The notes beneath the pieces were generated by a model that did not search any database, had not been told where the DNA came from, and saw only the letters and a list, made by a program, of their open reading frames with translations. Positions 6,670-6,755 of a DNA stretch of 6,755 nucleotides are shown here, in pieces. Source of the stretch: Halieaceae bacterium (lineage in GTDB: Bacteria; Pseudomonadota; Gammaproteobacteria; Pseudomonadales; Halieaceae); NCBI GenBank assembly GCA_018666055.1, contig JABJAS010000395.1, positions 1-6,755 of the forward strand, read 5' to 3'. Position numbers and translations under genes: made by a program. The first letter of the stretch is position 1; each line of letters starts with the position of its first letter.

Positions 6670-6755
6670 ATGAGCGATTTTTTGAAGCCGGACAGCGAGG
6701 GCAGAGTCGATGGACGCCGGCTTCGCAGCGAGCGAAGTCGGCTGGCCTTCGTTGA
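6670..6755 (+). CDS. Probable TetR-family regulator, N-terminal fragment (cut by window edge)
   Basis: The ATG at 6670 opens a frame to the window end, giving 28 residues. They include DGRRLRSERSRLAFV (14-28), which looks like the basic lead-in to the helix-turn-helix of TetR repressors (RxxRSxxxRxxI). An in-frame TAA at 6643 and no start between make 6670 the only ATG available. The ribosome site is weak (AGG at 6655-6657). TetR proteins bind operators as dimers and release on ligand binding; the neighbouring ABM gene is a candidate target, by position only. The family call rests on one short motif, and the domain itself lies outside the window. Confidence 0.5.
   Translation, partial: MSDFLKPDSEGRVDGRRLRSERSRLAFV
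6716..6742 (+). repeat. Strong hairpin inside the probable TetR gene
   Basis: GCCG-G-CTTCGC (6716-6726), a 5-base loop, then GCGAAG-T-CGGC (6732-6742) give ten Watson-Crick pairs plus one G-U pair. It lies in codons 16-25 and is partly explained by arginine, glutamate and serine codons. Confidence 0.45.

Overview
The window looks like chromosomal DNA of moderate GC content from a proteobacterium, most likely a gammaproteobacterium. This is inferred from a proteobacterial-type heme A synthase (COX15/CtaA), an NtrC/LuxO-style response regulator and a full-length malic enzyme that closely resembles E. coli MaeB. There are no transposases, phage genes, tRNA, rRNA or CRISPR repeats, so the stretch reads as ordinary core and accessory metabolism rather than a mobile island.

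Layout: (1) From the left edge to 532, plus strand, lies the C-terminal half of heme A synthase, cut by the window edge. (2) From 610 to 1962, plus strand, is a response regulator with receiver, AAA+ and Fis-type helix-turn-helix domains; its AAA+ domain has lost the GAFTGA loop that touches sigma-54. (3) On the minus strand, convergent with the regulator, are a small antibiotic-biosynthesis-monooxygenase (ABM) domain protein (2059-2409) and, upstream of it, a carboxymuconolactone decarboxylase/AhpD-like protein (2513-3220). (4) A 443-base divergent intergenic region (3221-3663) carries several inverted repeats. (5) From 3664 to 5940, plus strand, is maeB, NADP-type malic enzyme fused to a phosphotransacetylase-like domain. 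(6) From 6191 to 6487, plus strand, is a second, unrelated-looking ABM-domain protein. (7) From 6670 to the right edge is the start of what is probably a TetR-family repressor, cut by the window end.

Functionally, heme A synthase supplies the heme for aa3-type cytochrome oxidase, and MaeB makes pyruvate and NADPH from malate. The ABM and CMD-like proteins belong to small enzyme families that often act on quinones, aromatic compounds or peroxides, but their substrates cannot be read from the sequence. No single pathway obviously joins all of these genes. The most unusual item is the regulator: it keeps all ATPase motifs but lacks the sigma-54 contact loop, so it probably acts in a sigma-54-independent way, as TyrR, HupR and Rhodobacter capsulatus NtrC do. 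I did not find a convincing new multi-gene system here.
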